This document shows positions 1 through 9,621 of a stretch of 64,000 nucleotides of DNA, in pieces (the stretch's first letter is position 1; each line of letters begins with the position of its first letter). The DNA is from Acidobacteriota bacterium (GTDB lineage: Bacteria; Acidobacteriota; Terriglobia; Bryobacterales; Bryobacteraceae). Made by a program: the position numbers and the translations under genes. The notes below the pieces were generated by a model. It saw only the letters and a program-made list of their open reading frames with translations, ran no database searches and was not told the origin of the DNA. Where the stretch lies: assembly GCA_025350695.1 (NCBI GenBank), contig JANXXI010000386.1:1-64000 (forward strand). Direction: 5' to 3'.

Positions 1-1
1 G

Positions 2-3000
2 GCCTTGTCCTTGGCCCTGGCCTTGTCCCTGACCTTGCTGGCCCTGTCCTTGCGCTTGCTGACCTTGTCCCTGACCTTGGCCTTGTTTACCTTGCTGATT
101 GCCAGATTGCTGCCCGTTCTGTCCTTGACCTTGGCCTTGGCCTTGCTGGCCCTGTCCTTGCGCTTGCTGACCTTGTCCCTGACCTTGGCCCTGTTTACCT
201 TGCTGATTGCCGGATTGCTGCCCGTTCTGTCCTTGACCTTGCTGACCGTTCTGCCCCTGGCCTTGACCTTGTTGACCCTGCCGACCGCCTTGAGCCATCC
301 GTTCCATTTGCTCACGCAGCTTTTCCACGCCAGCTAGACCTCTTTCTTTTTCAGACGCTCCCCGCCCTTGGCCGTCGATTGATCTCTCGGCCTGTTGGAT
401 AAGATTCTTCAGCTTGTCCAAATCGTTCGTCACTAGATCCTCAAGCTGACGGACCTGCGGCTGGGCCCCATAGCCGTTCCTAATGTTCCCAGCGTTGTAC
501 TTCATGCGGAGGCCGACTTGGTCCTGTTGCATTAGATTAAGACCTTCCCGGAGCTTGCCAGCCGCATCGCTTCGACCGTTGGTTAGTTCCCGCAAGGCGT
601 CCTGCATGCTTCGCTCAATGCCCTGGAACTTCTCATACATCGCGTCTTTTTCCTGGCCCAGCGCTTGGCTGCTTTGCCCAGATTGCGGGCCTGCATTGGC
701 GTTGGGAAATGCCCGTTTCAGGCGTTCGCTGAAATCCTTCTGCTTGTCGGACAAGTCTGTCGTGCGCTGCGAAAGTTCCCGCACGCGGTCCGACACCTGT
801 TGGCCACGGAGCCCCCCCAGCAAGTCTTTGGCTTCCGAAAGCCGTTCGGCGGCCCGGCGAGCGTCGGCCGCGGATTGCGCAGTCTCAGCCCCTTGCTTTG
901 AATCACCTGCCCGCTGCATATCCCGAGTGGCGGCATCAAGCCGCTCGAGAGCTTGCTTCAATCGAGGGTCAACATCGTTTGCACCGGCCATTTCACGCAG
1001 CCGTTCGCGTTGCGGGGACATCTGCTGCTGCTGACGCTGCTGTTGGCCTCGCGGTCCTTGTTCTTGATTTCGGTTCCCGGCATTCTGCTGATCAGCCTGC
1101 CGCTGCTGTTGCCCACCCTGCTGGCCAGACTGACCTGATTGACCGGATTGTCCAGACTGACCGGATTGTCCTTGCTGGCCTTGCTGGCCTTGCTGCCCCT
1201 GTTGGCCTTGTTGGCCCTGTTGTCCTTGTTGGCCCTGTTGTCCTTGTTGCTGCGAACTTTGCTGGCCTCGGGTAAGCTGCTCCATCTGCTTACGAAGTTC
1301 TTCGGCTTGCCGGCGCAACATGTCTTGCTGCCAGCGCTGTTCGAACGATTGGGGCTGCCGTTGCCTGGCGTCCGCCAACTCTTCTTGCCTTTTGGCAAGC
1401 TGCTTTAGTTTTTCGAGAGCCTCATCCACTTCCTTGGCTTTCTGTTCGGCCGAGGCTTGTTGGCCACTCTCGAATTGATTCTTTTCGGTATCGAGTTCTA
1501 GATCAAAAAGGCTTTCCAACTCGCGGCCGGCTCCGCCACCACCGCCACCTCCACCGCCTTTGCTACCGAAGGCCACCTGGATCTGCTTGAAGATAGCTTC
1601 CGCCCGCATCAGGTATTGCAGCGCTTTCTGCTGATCAGCCAATGAGGGCTGCAGTTGCGCTTCCTTAAGTTTCCCCGAAGCTCCACCCATGGCCTTTACG
1701 GCTTGGTCCATGTTCTTGGCGAACTGCTCGAATTCCGCGCTGCTGCCGCCTGTTTCACGACTTCGCATGCGTTGGGCCAAGCTCTTGGCTTGCTCGCTTA
1801 ACTTGGCCTGCTGTTCGCTCAGGAACTTTGCGCTTTCCTTATTTTGAACCGGTGTGGCGAAACGGTTGCGAAGCTGGTTCCAGGTTGCCGCGATCAGCTC
1901 TTTTTGGCGCTCGGAAACTTTGGCTTCCTGCTCGCCACCACCGCCGCCTCCACCACCGCCCTGCTGCGATTGGGAGTATTCTTTCTCGAAGGGTTGCGCT
2001 TCCAGAAAGTACATATCGGTCTGAGCAGTTGTTTTGGCATCTTTCACCGTCGCGTAAAAACTAACGACATCGCCGGGAACCATATTGAATTCCTCGAGCG
2101 AGAGCATAGTTTTACCCTTGATCTCCTTGCCCCCACCCCCAAGCGCAAGCGTCTTCTCTTCTCCGCCGTTTACGGAGTAGTGCAGTTGCAAATCGCGAAG
2201 CCCGTAATCATCAGTTGCTTCAATTTCAAAAGGAACTTCTTCGATCGGGCTAACCTTCATGTCGCGCCCAGGTCGCTTGACCCGGATCACTGGATCAGCA
2301 TCCTTCCGGGCTTCAATAAAATAGTCGTCGGTAAGACGGACCGGTTGTCCTTCATCCATCGCCGCAATGTAGTACAGCCCATCCTTAGTGATCGGGACAC
2401 GCGCTTCCAACCAGTTGCCTTCCTTGGGCTTCAGTTCGATGCGGGTTCCGTTGTCCAGTACAAGCATTCCCGTAGTAAGGGGCTTGTCGGTTTCAATATT
2501 CAGAATGGCTTGGGTACCTTCAATGGCGCGCAAATCGCCAGCCGGTTCTTCGGTAACCGGCTTCATTCCCAGCGACGAGGGGAACTGGTAGGTGACACGC
2601 ATTTTCTTGACGCTCGGAAGATCGACCGCGGTCAGGGTAAATGTTTCGGACTTGACGCCAGCCCCTTCGACGTAATAGTCGACGCTTTCCGGAAGGCCGG
2701 CAAATAGAAACTCGTAGCCGTTGTTTTGCCCCTGGGAAAGCATGGCCGCTTGTTCCCACTTGCTGCCACTATGGTAGCGGGCGAACATCTTCACGATCGG
2801 AGCATGGAAACCGGTCAACTGCGCGGTAACCATTTGATCCATGCGGCGGCGCACTTTACGACTACCGGGAGTAACTTTGATCGCCTTGTTCAAGCCATTG
2901 ACGCCTGGAGCGTCAATACGGGGCGGGCCGGCCCAAAGCAGATTGGCGCCGTAACCCATGAAGCCCGGGCCGGCGAAAATCAGCCAGGCTAGGATGCCAC

Positions 3001-3457
3001 ACAAAGCCAGCGCCGCGGAGGCAAAGCCGGCAATAAAGGAGTTGGGCACAATCGAAGACGGCTCAGCATTGGCAGAAACTTTCAAAGCGTCGGCAGCGAT
3101 GAGTGGCAAAAAGGGATCCTGCTCCTCCTGGTTTTCCTTGTCCGCGAATGTGACCAATCTTTCCCGAAATTCGGGATATTTTTCTTCCATCCGATGCGCC
3201 GCACGGCGGCGGTTCAAGGCAAGTAGAGGCGCGGCGAGGCCGAAGCACAACGCAACAGCAATCGACAAAAAGAGCACTACTCGCGCGGCGGTGACGAAAC
3301 CGGGAGCGAACTCAAGCGAATTTAAGATGATCACCAGCGCACAAGTCGCCGTGAGGGCCGCGAGCGCTGCGATGGCCAAGCCGCGGGCAGTAGCGCCCCA
3401 ACGGAAACGGCTCTCAATTCTATTCAAATATGCTGCCAATGATTCGCGAGGGTTCAT
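2..3457 (-). CDS. DUF4175-like large membrane protein with Gln/Gly-rich coiled/low-complexity C-terminal region (partial, runs off left edge)
   Basis: Not in ORF track because no stop lies in the window. Minus-frame translation from ATG at 3457 (MNPRESLAAYLNRIESRFRWGATARGLAIAALAAL...) is open to the left edge; start overlaps the stop of the next upstream gene by 4 bp (ATGA, 3454-3457); N-terminal TM helices, then repeated GQQGQ/QSGQSG tracts. Family name is from operon context and general architecture. Confidence 0.8.
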   Translation of the reverse strand, partial: MNPRESLAAYLNRIESRFRWGATARGLAIAALAALTATCALVIILNSLEFAPGFVTAARVVLFLSIAVALCFGLAAPLLALNRRRAAHRMEEKYPEFRERLVTFADKENQEEQDPFLPLIAADALKVSANAEPSSIVPNSFIAGFASAALALCGILAWLIFAGPGFMGYGANLLWAGPPRIDAPGVNGLNKAIKVTPGSRKVRRRMDQMVTAQLTGFHAPIVKMFARYHSGSKWEQAAMLSQGQNNGYEFLFAGLPESVDYYVEGAGVKSETFTLTAVDLPSVKKMRVTYQFPSSLGMKPVTEEPAGDLRAIEGTQAILNIETDKPLTTGMLVLDNGTRIELKPKEGNWLEARVPITKDGLYYIAAMDEGQPVRLTDDYFIEARKDADPVIRVKRPGRDMKVSPIEEVPFEIEATDDYGLRDLQLHYSVNGGEEKTLALGGGGKEIKGKTMLSLEEFNMVPGDVVSFYATVKDAKTTAQTDMYFLEAQPFEKEYSQSQQGGGGGGGGGEQEAKVSERQKELIAATWNQLRNRFATPVQNKESAKFLSEQQAKLSEQAKSLAQRMRSRETGGSSAEFEQFAKNMDQAVKAMGGASGKLKEAQLQPSLADQQKALQYLMRAEAIFKQIQVAFGSKGGGGGGGGGAGRELESLFDLELDTEKNQFESGQQASAEQKAKEVDEALEKLKQLAKRQEELADARQRQPQSFEQRWQQDMLRRQAEELRKQMEQLTRGQQSSQQQGQQGQQGQQGQQGQQGQQGQQGQQGQSGQSGQSGQSGQSGQQGGQQQRQADQQNAGNRNQEQGPRGQQQRQQQQMSPQRERLREMAGANDVDPRLKQALERLDAATRDMQRAGDSKQGAETAQSAADARRAAERLSEAKDLLGGLRGQQVSDRVRELSQRTTDLSDKQKDFSERLKRAFPNANAGPQSGQSSQALGQEKDAMYEKFQGIERSMQDALRELTNGRSDAAGKLREGLNLMQQDQVGLRMKYNAGNIRNGYGAQPQVRQLEDLVTNDLDKLKNLIQQAERSIDGQGRGASEKERGLAGVEKLREQMERMAQGGRQGQQGQGQGQNGQQGQGQNGQQSGNQQGKQGQGQGQGQQAQGQGQQGQGQGQGQNGQQSGNQQGKQGQGQGQGQQAQGQGQQGQGQGQGQGQG
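5..226 (-). repeat. In-frame 108-bp (36-aa) tandem repeat encoding GQGQ/NGQQSGNQQGK low complexity
   Basis: 'cccgttctgt' landmark recurs at 113 and 221 (period 108 bp); flanking sequence nearly identical between copies. Confidence 0.8.
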
Positions 3458-5508
3458 GCGGCCTCCTTATGTATCTTATCGTCGATTTCATCGTCAACCG
3501 CCTCACCCGTTTCAAGGTGTCGCGACGCGATGAAGCTTTCAGCCAATACGGCCAGTAAAAGTAATGCTAATAGCGGCCGCCAGTAGGTGACAGGTTGCGG
3601 CTTTTCAAAATCGGAAGCGGCGGCTTGTGCGCCGGTGGCGGCGTCAGCCTTGCCCTTATTCTCCCAAAGTGCGAGAGTTTCCGGCGGCACCATGGCAAGG
3701 TTCGATTCAAGCCGCGGCGCATTCACCGCCACCATCGATTGGCGGCCTTGGGCGCGGCGGATTTCGTAGAAACCTTCGCGATCGAGTGAAATGGTTTGGG
3801 CTTTGAGCGATTCTTCAAGCGACAAAACCCGCTTGCCGTCAGGATCTAAAATCTCAATGTTGGTAGCACGCTCCCGTGCCGTGCGAAGTTCAAGGGGTGC
3901 GCCCACAAACATGTTGGTAGCCGATTCCGTTTCGCGCGCCAGCCAGCGAGCCGATTGCTCCACCAAAGGCAGGAAGGTTGGGTGAAGCGGCAGATCGTTC
4001 GCCACGTTATCGAAGGCGGACGCCAACACCATGATGCGGCCTTCCCCCATCTGCTTTTCGGCCATGATCCAGTTGCCGTTCGATACCCGCGCCATGTGAC
4101 GCCAGCCTTGCCCTTGTACGTTTACGATCTGATAGAACTTGACCCGGTCAAGACCGGCGGTTTTAGCAATCACCGGATTCGTGGTGTCCGTCCAGGTGAT
4201 GTTGTAAAAACGCTCCGCACTGCGCGATGCGATGCGGGTTCCGTCAAGCGCATCTCCCGTAACAGGAACTTTGCCGGAGCCGACCGAAGAGCGGCCAAGG
4301 GTAATCAATACCGCGCCGCCGGCGTTGACGTAGCGTTTCAACGAGTCTTCAAAGCTCTGGGCCAGCGGTCCGGGATCGGAGAGAACAATGAAGGCGAACT
4401 TCTCCGGAGATTGGTTGAGGGCTTGTCCGGCGGTAACTACGTCCATCACGAAATTGCCGTTACCGGCGGCCTCCAGCGCGGTGCGATAGTAGAGCGGCGA
4501 ACGGGCGTCGTCGCTGGAGTGAACGAAGAGCACGCGACGGGGGTCGGCGCGTTCGACGGCGAAACGGAAGACGTCGTCGGAAGGAAACTCGTCAGGCGGC
4601 TCGATGCGAATCTCGCATTTATTGAAACCATAGCTGCTATCGAGGGACACGAATTCGACCGAAGCGCGACCGTCAGCGGCGAGGTCAATCGATTTTGAAT
4701 CAAGCGTTTTACCGTTGGCGATAAGCTTCACTTGCTTCTTCGCGGCTGGCGTTGCATAACCAACGATGGTCGCTTGGACGCGAGCCTTCTTTGTGTCAAA
4801 TATGCGGCCCGACGCGGTGACGGTTTCAACCGTCCAATTGGGCTTGGCTGACTCCCGGGTGCGGTGGACGGTCAGTTTCGCGTCGGCAGGCATGGCCAGA
4901 TCGCTAAAGTTAGCGGGCATCGAAGTCTGCTGCGCGTCGGTAAAAAAGTGAACTTCCAGAGGGACGCGTTCGGCTTCGGCGATGCCACGGATCGCCCGGC
5001 CAAGTTCGGAATAATCGCTACGTTCATCGGAAGGGGCGATAGCCTCGACGGAGGCGCGTAGTTGGCCCGGATCGGAAATCATCTGCGACATGGCGCGGGA
5101 GTGCATGCCGACTGCGAGCACTTCAGCGCGGGCGCCGTTGCCAATGCCGGCCGCGAGAGCCGCCGCCTCGCGCTTTGCCTTTTCCAGTTGAGCGCCCTGG
5201 CGCATGCTGAACGAATGATCGACCGCGATGACCACGTTGCGCTTTCCGCTATTGGCGCTGGAAGGCTTCTGGAGGATATATGGTCCGGCAAATAGCAAGG
5301 CCAGTAAGATTAGCAGAAGCAAACGCAGAACGAACAGAAGGATATGCTTCAGCCGCTTATGCTTTACCGAGCTTTGCGTTCGCTTTTCAAAGAACATCAG
5401 CGAGCTGAAGGGCACGGGAATTTGTTTGTGCTGCTTCAGCAAATGAAGATAGATCGGCAGTCCGACGGCCAGTAGGCCACCGAGGAACCATGGAGAGAGG
5501 AATCCCAT
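3454..5508 (-). CDS. BatA/vWA domain membrane protein (aerotolerance regulator N-terminal-like)
   Basis: N-terminus MGFLSPWFLGGLLAVGLPIYLHLLKQHKQIPVPFSSLMFFEKR is typical of BatA N-terminal domains; vWA-like 'VVIAVDHSFSMRQG'; adjacent to DUF58 and MoxR. Confidence 0.9.
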   Translation of the reverse strand: MGFLSPWFLGGLLAVGLPIYLHLLKQHKQIPVPFSSLMFFEKRTQSSVKHKRLKHILLFVLRLLLLILLALLFAGPYILQKPSSANSGKRNVVIAVDHSFSMRQGAQLEKAKREAAALAAGIGNGARAEVLAVGMHSRAMSQMISDPGQLRASVEAIAPSDERSDYSELGRAIRGIAEAERVPLEVHFFTDAQQTSMPANFSDLAMPADAKLTVHRTRESAKPNWTVETVTASGRIFDTKKARVQATIVGYATPAAKKQVKLIANGKTLDSKSIDLAADGRASVEFVSLDSSYGFNKCEIRIEPPDEFPSDDVFRFAVERADPRRVLFVHSSDDARSPLYYRTALEAAGNGNFVMDVVTAGQALNQSPEKFAFIVLSDPGPLAQSFEDSLKRYVNAGGAVLITLGRSSVGSGKVPVTGDALDGTRIASRSAERFYNITWTDTTNPVIAKTAGLDRVKFYQIVNVQGQGWRHMARVSNGNWIMAEKQMGEGRIMVLASAFDNVANDLPLHPTFLPLVEQSARWLARETESATNMFVGAPLELRTARERATNIEILDPDGKRVLSLEESLKAQTISLDREGFYEIRRAQGRQSMVAVNAPRLESNLAMVPPETLALWENKGKADAATGAQAAASDFEKPQPVTYWRPLLALLLLAVLAESFIASRHLETGEAVDDEIDDKIHKEAA

Positions 5509-5509
5509 T

Positions 5510-6397
5510 TTAGTTCCTCCCCTTGCGAAGCGTTAGATATTCGCGCAGTGCGGCGTCGAGCGGGGCGTCTGTCATGATTTGGCAATAATCGAGGCCGTTC
5601 GACTCGGCTTCCGATTTAAGCTCCGCTATGTGAGCGTCGATTTTTGGGCCGTATTCGTTGCGCGCGTAATCGGGCGTCACCTCCACGGTACGATTGGTTT
5701 CGGAATCGACTAGAAGAACGGAATCGCGAAACTTGGGGCGGAGCTCTTGCGGATCAAGCAAGTGGAACAGTACGACATCGTTGCCATGGAACCGCAACGG
5801 CTTGATGGTGTCGACAATTTTCTTGGGAGATTCCCAGAAGTCGGAAACAACGGCGGTGATGCCTCGGCGGCGATGGAATTGCTGGAAATGAAAGAACGGC
5901 TTGGCGTAATCGGTGCGAGCGGCTGGAACGGCTTTGTCCAAGGCATGCAACACCCGGTGAAGTTGCCCTTGGCGCGAGGACGGCTGCACATAGTGGCGGA
6001 TCTCATCGTCGAAAACAAGGACGCCGTAAGCATCCCGCTGAAGGTTCGCCATGTACAACATGCTGGCTGTGAGAAAGCGGCCGTAGTCTATCTTGCTGAC
6101 GCCCGTTGAGGAGAAGCCCATGGAGGCGCTGGCGTCCAGAATGACGGTGACTTGTGAGTTGGTTTCGCCGCGAAAACGCTTCAGGACAATTTTCTCGGTT
6201 CGAGCGAAGACATTCCAATCGACGTGTCGCAGATCATCCCCTTCGGTGTAGGCGCGGTACTCGGCGAACTCCTGACTGAAACCAAAGTCGGGAGAACGAT
6301 GAAGCCCGGAGACGAAGCCGTCAACCACGGTCTTCGCCACAAGTTCGAGGTTGGAGATACTAGCCAACACCGACGGATTGAGAAAGCGCTCGAGCAT
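5510..6397 (-). CDS. DUF58 domain-containing protein
   Basis: 'SPDFGFSQEFAEYRAYTEGDDLRHVDWNVFARTEKIVLKRFRGETN...VILDASASMGF' characteristic of DUF58. Confidence 0.95.
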   Translation of the reverse strand: MLERFLNPSVLASISNLELVAKTVVDGFVSGLHRSPDFGFSQEFAEYRAYTEGDDLRHVDWNVFARTEKIVLKRFRGETNSQVTVILDASASMGFSSTGVSKIDYGRFLTASMLYMANLQRDAYGVLVFDDEIRHYVQPSSRQGQLHRVLHALDKAVPAARTDYAKPFFHFQQFHRRRGITAVVSDFWESPKKIVDTIKPLRFHGNDVVLFHLLDPQELRPKFRDSVLLVDSETNRTVEVTPDYARNEYGPKIDAHIAELKSEAESNGLDYCQIMTDAPLDAALREYLTLRKGRN

Positions 6398-6402
6398 TCG
6401 TG

Positions 6403-7419
6403 TTAAGCCCTGGGTACGGGAATTGCCTCAAAAATTTTCTTGACCACGGCGTCGGCTTCCACCTTATCGGACTCGGCGTGAAAGTTGAGCAACAGGCGAT
6501 GGCGCAAGATCGGCGCTGCAAGCGCAAGGATGTCTTCGTTCGACACGTTGTAGCGGCGCTTCACCAGCGCCCGAGCCTTGGCGGCAAGCACCAGGAATTG
6601 AGCTCCACGGACGGAGGCGCCAAAGTTCACATACTTCTTAACGAAGTCGGGAGCCAGCACGTCGGTGGGGCGAGTGGCGCGAACGATGGAGATAGCGTAA
6701 TTGGCTACAGAATCGGCGATTGGCACCATGCGAACGAGCTGCTGCATGGCGATGATTTCCTCCGCGTTAGTCACAGGTTGGGCCGTGACATTGGCGGTTG
6801 TTGTTGTGCGCGACAGGACTTCAAACTCTTCTTGGGGCGACAAGTAGCCCATGAGCGTGTTGAACAGGAAGCGATCCAGTTGCGCTTCCGGCAACGGGTA
6901 GGTGCCTTCCATTTCGATCGGGTTCTGGGTGGCCAACACAAAGAATGGTTTCGGCAAAACGTAATTATTGCCGCGCACGGTACAGCATTTTTCCTGCATG
7001 GCTTCGAGCAACGCCGATTGGGTTTTCGGAGGCGTTCGGTTGACTTCGTCGGCCAGCAGCACGTTAGTGAAGATTGGGCCCGGGACAAAGGTCCACTTAC
7101 GCCGGCCGTTAGTCTCATCCTCTTCAATGATGTCGGTGCCGGTGATATCGGTCGGCATCAGATCGGGTGTGAATTGAATGCGCTTGAAGGTCAGGCCAAG
7201 CGCGTCTGAAATAGTGCGGACCAAGAGGGTTTTAGCCGTACCAGGCATACCAGTAATCAAACAATGTCCGCCGACGAACAAGCTGATGAGCACTTGTTCG
7301 ACGACTTCTTCCTGTCCGACGATGACGCCTCGCACTTGGCGGAGAATGTTCTGTTCAATCTCCTGGAAGCGCGAAACGCGCGACTGGATATCGGTAGTAT
7401 CAATTGTGGTGGATGCCAT
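6403..7419 (-). CDS. MoxR family AAA+ ATPase
   Basis: Walker A 'GMPGTAKT', 'IQFTPDLMPTDITGTDI', 'LLADEVNRTPPKTQSALLEAMQE', 'LATQNPIEMEGTYPLPEAQLDRFL'. Confidence 0.97.
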   Translation of the reverse strand: MASTTIDTTDIQSRVSRFQEIEQNILRQVRGVIVGQEEVVEQVLISLFVGGHCLITGMPGTAKTLLVRTISDALGLTFKRIQFTPDLMPTDITGTDIIEEDETNGRRKWTFVPGPIFTNVLLADEVNRTPPKTQSALLEAMQEKCCTVRGNNYVLPKPFFVLATQNPIEMEGTYPLPEAQLDRFLFNTLMGYLSPQEEFEVLSRTTTTANVTAQPVTNAEEIIAMQQLVRMVPIADSVANYAISIVRATRPTDVLAPDFVKKYVNFGASVRGAQFLVLAAKARALVKRRYNVSNEDILALAAPILRHRLLLNFHAESDKVEADAVVKKIFEAIPVPRA

Positions 7420-7422
7420 TTT

Positions 7423-9621
7423 CTATTTATCCGTAAGCTCCAAAAGCAATTTCTGCGCGGGCCTGAAGCCTGGCGCGGTTTCAAGCGCACTTACTAAACT
7501 CTCTTTGGCCGCGGCTGTGTTGCCGGAGGCGCGCTGGGCGCGAGCCAAATTGTACCAGGAGGCTGCCGCGTCAACCGGCTTGGAGTTGACGGCCGCGGTG
7601 AATTCGCGCACGGCTCCAGCGTTGTTATTTTGTTCCAGCCACAATTCACCCAACTTGCGGTGCAGATCTTCATCCTGCATGGGGTAGAAGTAATTGATAC
7701 GGTCGTAGACGGCCGCGGCTTCCTTCTTGTTACCCTTCTCTTCGAGAAGCTTTCCTAGTTTCTTTAGTACTTCCCTGTCTCGTCCGCCGATTTTGGCGTA
7801 CTTGTTCAGTTCGGTAATAGCCGATTCCTTGTCGTTCTTTGCTAGATAGCTGTCGGCCAACATTTCGTATGTGTTCCCGGCTTCGACGTATTCGGGGTAG
7901 AGGTCTTGGATAGCCAGAGCTTGCTTGATTACTTCGTCGTATTTCTTTTCCTTAAACAGCGTGACAGTTTGTTTCAGTTTGCCGCGCCACTCTTCAAAGT
8001 TCTTAACAGTTTTACCGACTTGCTTATCCAGCCAAGCGAGGAACTCTTTGTCGAAATCTTCCGGCTTCATGCCCAGCTTCTTTTCGACGATCTGTTCGGT
8101 TGTAAGTTTTTCGTTGAAACCGTTCATCATTTCAAGCAGCTTGTCAAAGCCCCAACGCTCGTTGATGTAGTCGCAAATCTTGCCCGCCTGGAAGTAGCTG
8201 ACGGAGACTTGCGCGGGATACTTGGGGCGGACAAAGCCGGAGTTTAGCGTGGCGATGGGCAGAAGTTTTTTATCGCGAATTGCCGTAATTCCTTCGACCG
8301 AGAATCGGTCACCCCATTCCGGGTTGTTGGCGGTTTCTTCGTGCATCGCCATGCCTTCGGCAAACCAGCGGTCCACGCGGTGATGCGTGGCCGTGAGAAC
8401 GAAAACGTGATCGAGCTCATGCCATAACGTGCTGGCCCAGTGGAACGTGCCGGGCTTTCGTCCGGAGGGGGAGTCCATGGCGACTACCGAACCGAAGGTG
8501 ACGCCTAAGGCGCCAAGGCCCGGAAGACCCATGGTGCGCACGGCGAAATCGTCATGATCGGGGTAAACCTCCAAGCGCACTGGGCCGGGCAGTTTCATCT
8601 TGTACTTCTTTTCGTAAGTGGCGATGGCCCGTTCAAGCTCCGGTTGAAAGTAGAGCAGGAGCAGCGCGGATTCCTTTTTATGGAGGCGAATGTCGGTAGC
8701 CGGCGTGGTGTACTTTTCAAAGTTCTTGTAGCTATCCAACAGCGTGAGGGTGTTGACCGTGGCAGCATTCTTATACTCGCGTTCGTAGCATTCTTCCAGT
8801 AGCTTCTTGGCTTCAACGTCGTGGCCGAGGCGCATGAGGTTCACGGCAAGTTCCGATTTTGCCTCGAGCAGATCGGGGTCGAGTTCGATTGCTTTGCGAT
8901 AGAGCTTGATGCCTTCTTCGTAGCGGCGGTTGATGACAAAAAAGTGCGCGGCGATGGACCAGGCTTTGCCGTATGTGGGATTGATTTTTAGAATTTTGTC
9001 GATGAACTGCGCCGGATCGCGATCATTCAACATGAAGACGGTGGCCTCAATGGCAAGCGCGTCCAGCGATTCCGGATCCAGTTTTTCGGCGCGTGCAGCT
9101 TCTTCTCCGGCCAGGATTTCGTTGCCTTCGTCAAGAGCAAGACGAGCGAGCAGCTCCTGAGCTTCCACCAAAGTTGGGTCTAGCTTAAGAGCCTCGTTGG
9201 CTTGTTGCACAGCCTTGGACTCAAATGAATCGGCGGCTACCAACGCCAAGCCGAGGTGGGCGGGCGCGTAATCCTTGTTGATTTCGAGTGCTTCGGCGAA
9301 CAAGTCCGCGGCATCTGATTTTTGGAAATGCTCAAGGTACATGCGGCCCCAACGGACGCGAATTTCCGGGTCCTTTGGTTTCGCATCGACGGCCTTTCTA
9401 AAAAGGTCGTTGGCGGCCTTGTAATTCTTCAGGCCCCAGAAACCTTCAGCGATTAGGGCGGCATCCTTCGATTCCACTAGCTTGTTGTAGCAGGCGGTAG
9501 CTTGCTCGCGACGTCCGTGCTTGCGGTGATCTTCACAAGTTGCTACTGGCCCACGAACAGGCGGGGTTGCCGCGTAGTTGCAGGACGAAAGGAAGAGGAG
9601 GGCAGCCGTGAGGAATCTCAT
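7423..9621 (-). CDS. TPR protein with peptidase MA-like (HExxH) domain
   Basis: N- and C-terminal TPR-like helices; central 'LWHELDHVFVLTATHHRVDRWFAEGMAMHEE' gluzincin motif; lipobox-like 'LLFLSSC' near N-terminus. Confidence 0.85.
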   Translation of the reverse strand: MRFLTAALLFLSSCNYAATPPVRGPVATCEDHRKHGRREQATACYNKLVESKDAALIAEGFWGLKNYKAANDLFRKAVDAKPKDPEIRVRWGRMYLEHFQKSDAADLFAEALEINKDYAPAHLGLALVAADSFESKAVQQANEALKLDPTLVEAQELLARLALDEGNEILAGEEAARAEKLDPESLDALAIEATVFMLNDRDPAQFIDKILKINPTYGKAWSIAAHFFVINRRYEEGIKLYRKAIELDPDLLEAKSELAVNLMRLGHDVEAKKLLEECYEREYKNAATVNTLTLLDSYKNFEKYTTPATDIRLHKKESALLLLYFQPELERAIATYEKKYKMKLPGPVRLEVYPDHDDFAVRTMGLPGLGALGVTFGSVVAMDSPSGRKPGTFHWASTLWHELDHVFVLTATHHRVDRWFAEGMAMHEETANNPEWGDRFSVEGITAIRDKKLLPIATLNSGFVRPKYPAQVSVSYFQAGKICDYINERWGFDKLLEMMNGFNEKLTTEQIVEKKLGMKPEDFDKEFLAWLDKQVGKTVKNFEEWRGKLKQTVTLFKEKKYDEVIKQALAIQDLYPEYVEAGNTYEMLADSYLAKNDKESAITELNKYAKIGGRDREVLKKLGKLLEEKGNKKEAAAVYDRINYFYPMQDEDLHRKLGELWLEQNNNAGAVREFTAAVNSKPVDAAASWYNLARAQRASGNTAAAKESLVSALETAPGFRPAQKLLLELTDK

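Noticed and set aside
5-1408. Plus-strand Leu/Thr-rich ORFs (5..337, 953..1138, 1139..1408) resembling membrane proteins
   Set aside because: They are antisense readings of the Gln/Gly-rich minus-strand coding frame (CAG/CAA read as CTG/TTG), which is continuous with the operon.
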